Positions 49,434-49,462 of a stretch of DNA of 49,462 nt are shown one piece after another. The translations under genes and the position numbers were made by a program. Under the pieces are notes generated by a model that saw only the letters and a list, made by a program, of their open reading frames with translations, was not told the origin of the DNA and did no database searches. The stretch is taken from contig CABUSL010000001.1 of NCBI GenBank assembly GCA_902494295.1, positions 1 to 49,462 of the forward strand, in the 5' to 3' direction. This DNA comes from an uncultured Collinsella sp. GTDB taxonomy: Bacteria; Actinomycetota; Coriobacteriia; Coriobacteriales; Coriobacteriaceae. Each line of letters starts with the position of its first letter. Positions within the stretch are counted from its first letter, which is position 1.

Positions 49434-49462
49434 TAGGGTGCAGTCGTGTTTTGAGATGGGCC

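Overview
The window looks like a chromosomal segment of a host-associated Actinomycetota of the class Coriobacteriia, most like Collinsella. This rests on base composition near 60% GC, whiA directly behind rapZ, an actinobacterial-type RapZ P-loop ending in Arg-Thr, many AAAGGAG-type ribosome sites with some GTG and TTG starts, and the gene set: anaerobic NTP reductase, an Fe-S aldo/keto reductase, peptide and amino-acid uptake, and sialic acid catabolism. This is inference from protein character; there is no 16S gene here. I see no phage, transposase, CRISPR or plasmid genes.

Layout. (1) 68-4843: a sialic acid utilisation operon. Two AXE1-family esterase genes come first, the second lacking its nucleophile serine, followed by nanA-type lyase, a ROK kinase and nanE. 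Two long hairpin elements lie between these genes. (2) 4895-6801: rapZ-whiA, with a terminator hairpin abutting the rapZ ribosome site. (3) 6995-12089: glycolysis (gap, pgk, tpiA, gpmI) and secG. (4) 12381-18323: an oligopeptide ABC transporter, oppABCDF. (5) 18324-18914: two nested perfect inverted repeats, each with 29-bp outer arms, then tRNA-Leu(GAG). (6) 19064-22234: a SpoIIE-type phosphatase and a STAS-HATPase fusion, a compact partner-switching module. (7) 22340-25190: five more tRNA genes (Gly, Cys, Gly, Gly, Val), a duplicated tRNA-Gly 3' end, palindromic DNA and a GH13 alpha-glucosidase. (8) 25555-29057: nrdD and nrdG, with paired NrdR boxes before nrdD and a hairpin-filled gap between the genes. 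(9) 29124-30793: folE, an HD phosphohydrolase and folB.

(10) 30800-37214: a YgjP-type metallopeptidase, an M19 dipeptidase, a SlyD-like chaperone next to a UreE-like protein with no urease, a Cof-type HAD phosphatase, a Fur-family regulator, an acylphosphatase, a Gfo/Idh oxidoreductase and RNase HI. (11) 37314-39800: a LysR regulator divergent from metY, whose long leader contains a strongly Shine-Dalgarno-preceded 17-codon reading frame with two cysteines. (12) 40113-49371: a secreted protein, small proteins, a ketopantoate reductase-family protein, an Fe-S aldo/keto reductase, a second Gfo/Idh oxidoreductase, endonuclease IV, and a polar amino-acid ABC transporter whose permease carries an extracytoplasmic N-terminal domain.

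The most interesting signals are: the pseudoesterase translationally coupled to the active one; an 85-nt leader element repeated before two adjacent genes with compensatory stem changes; a conserved A/T palindrome exactly 2 bp upstream of the -35 box of three tRNA promoters; the SpoIIE plus STAS-HATPase cassette; the SlyD-UreE pair; the candidate leader peptide of metY; and several intergenic nested hairpins, some tipped with GCGAAGC. All function calls come from reading the sequence and family knowledge; no database search was possible.
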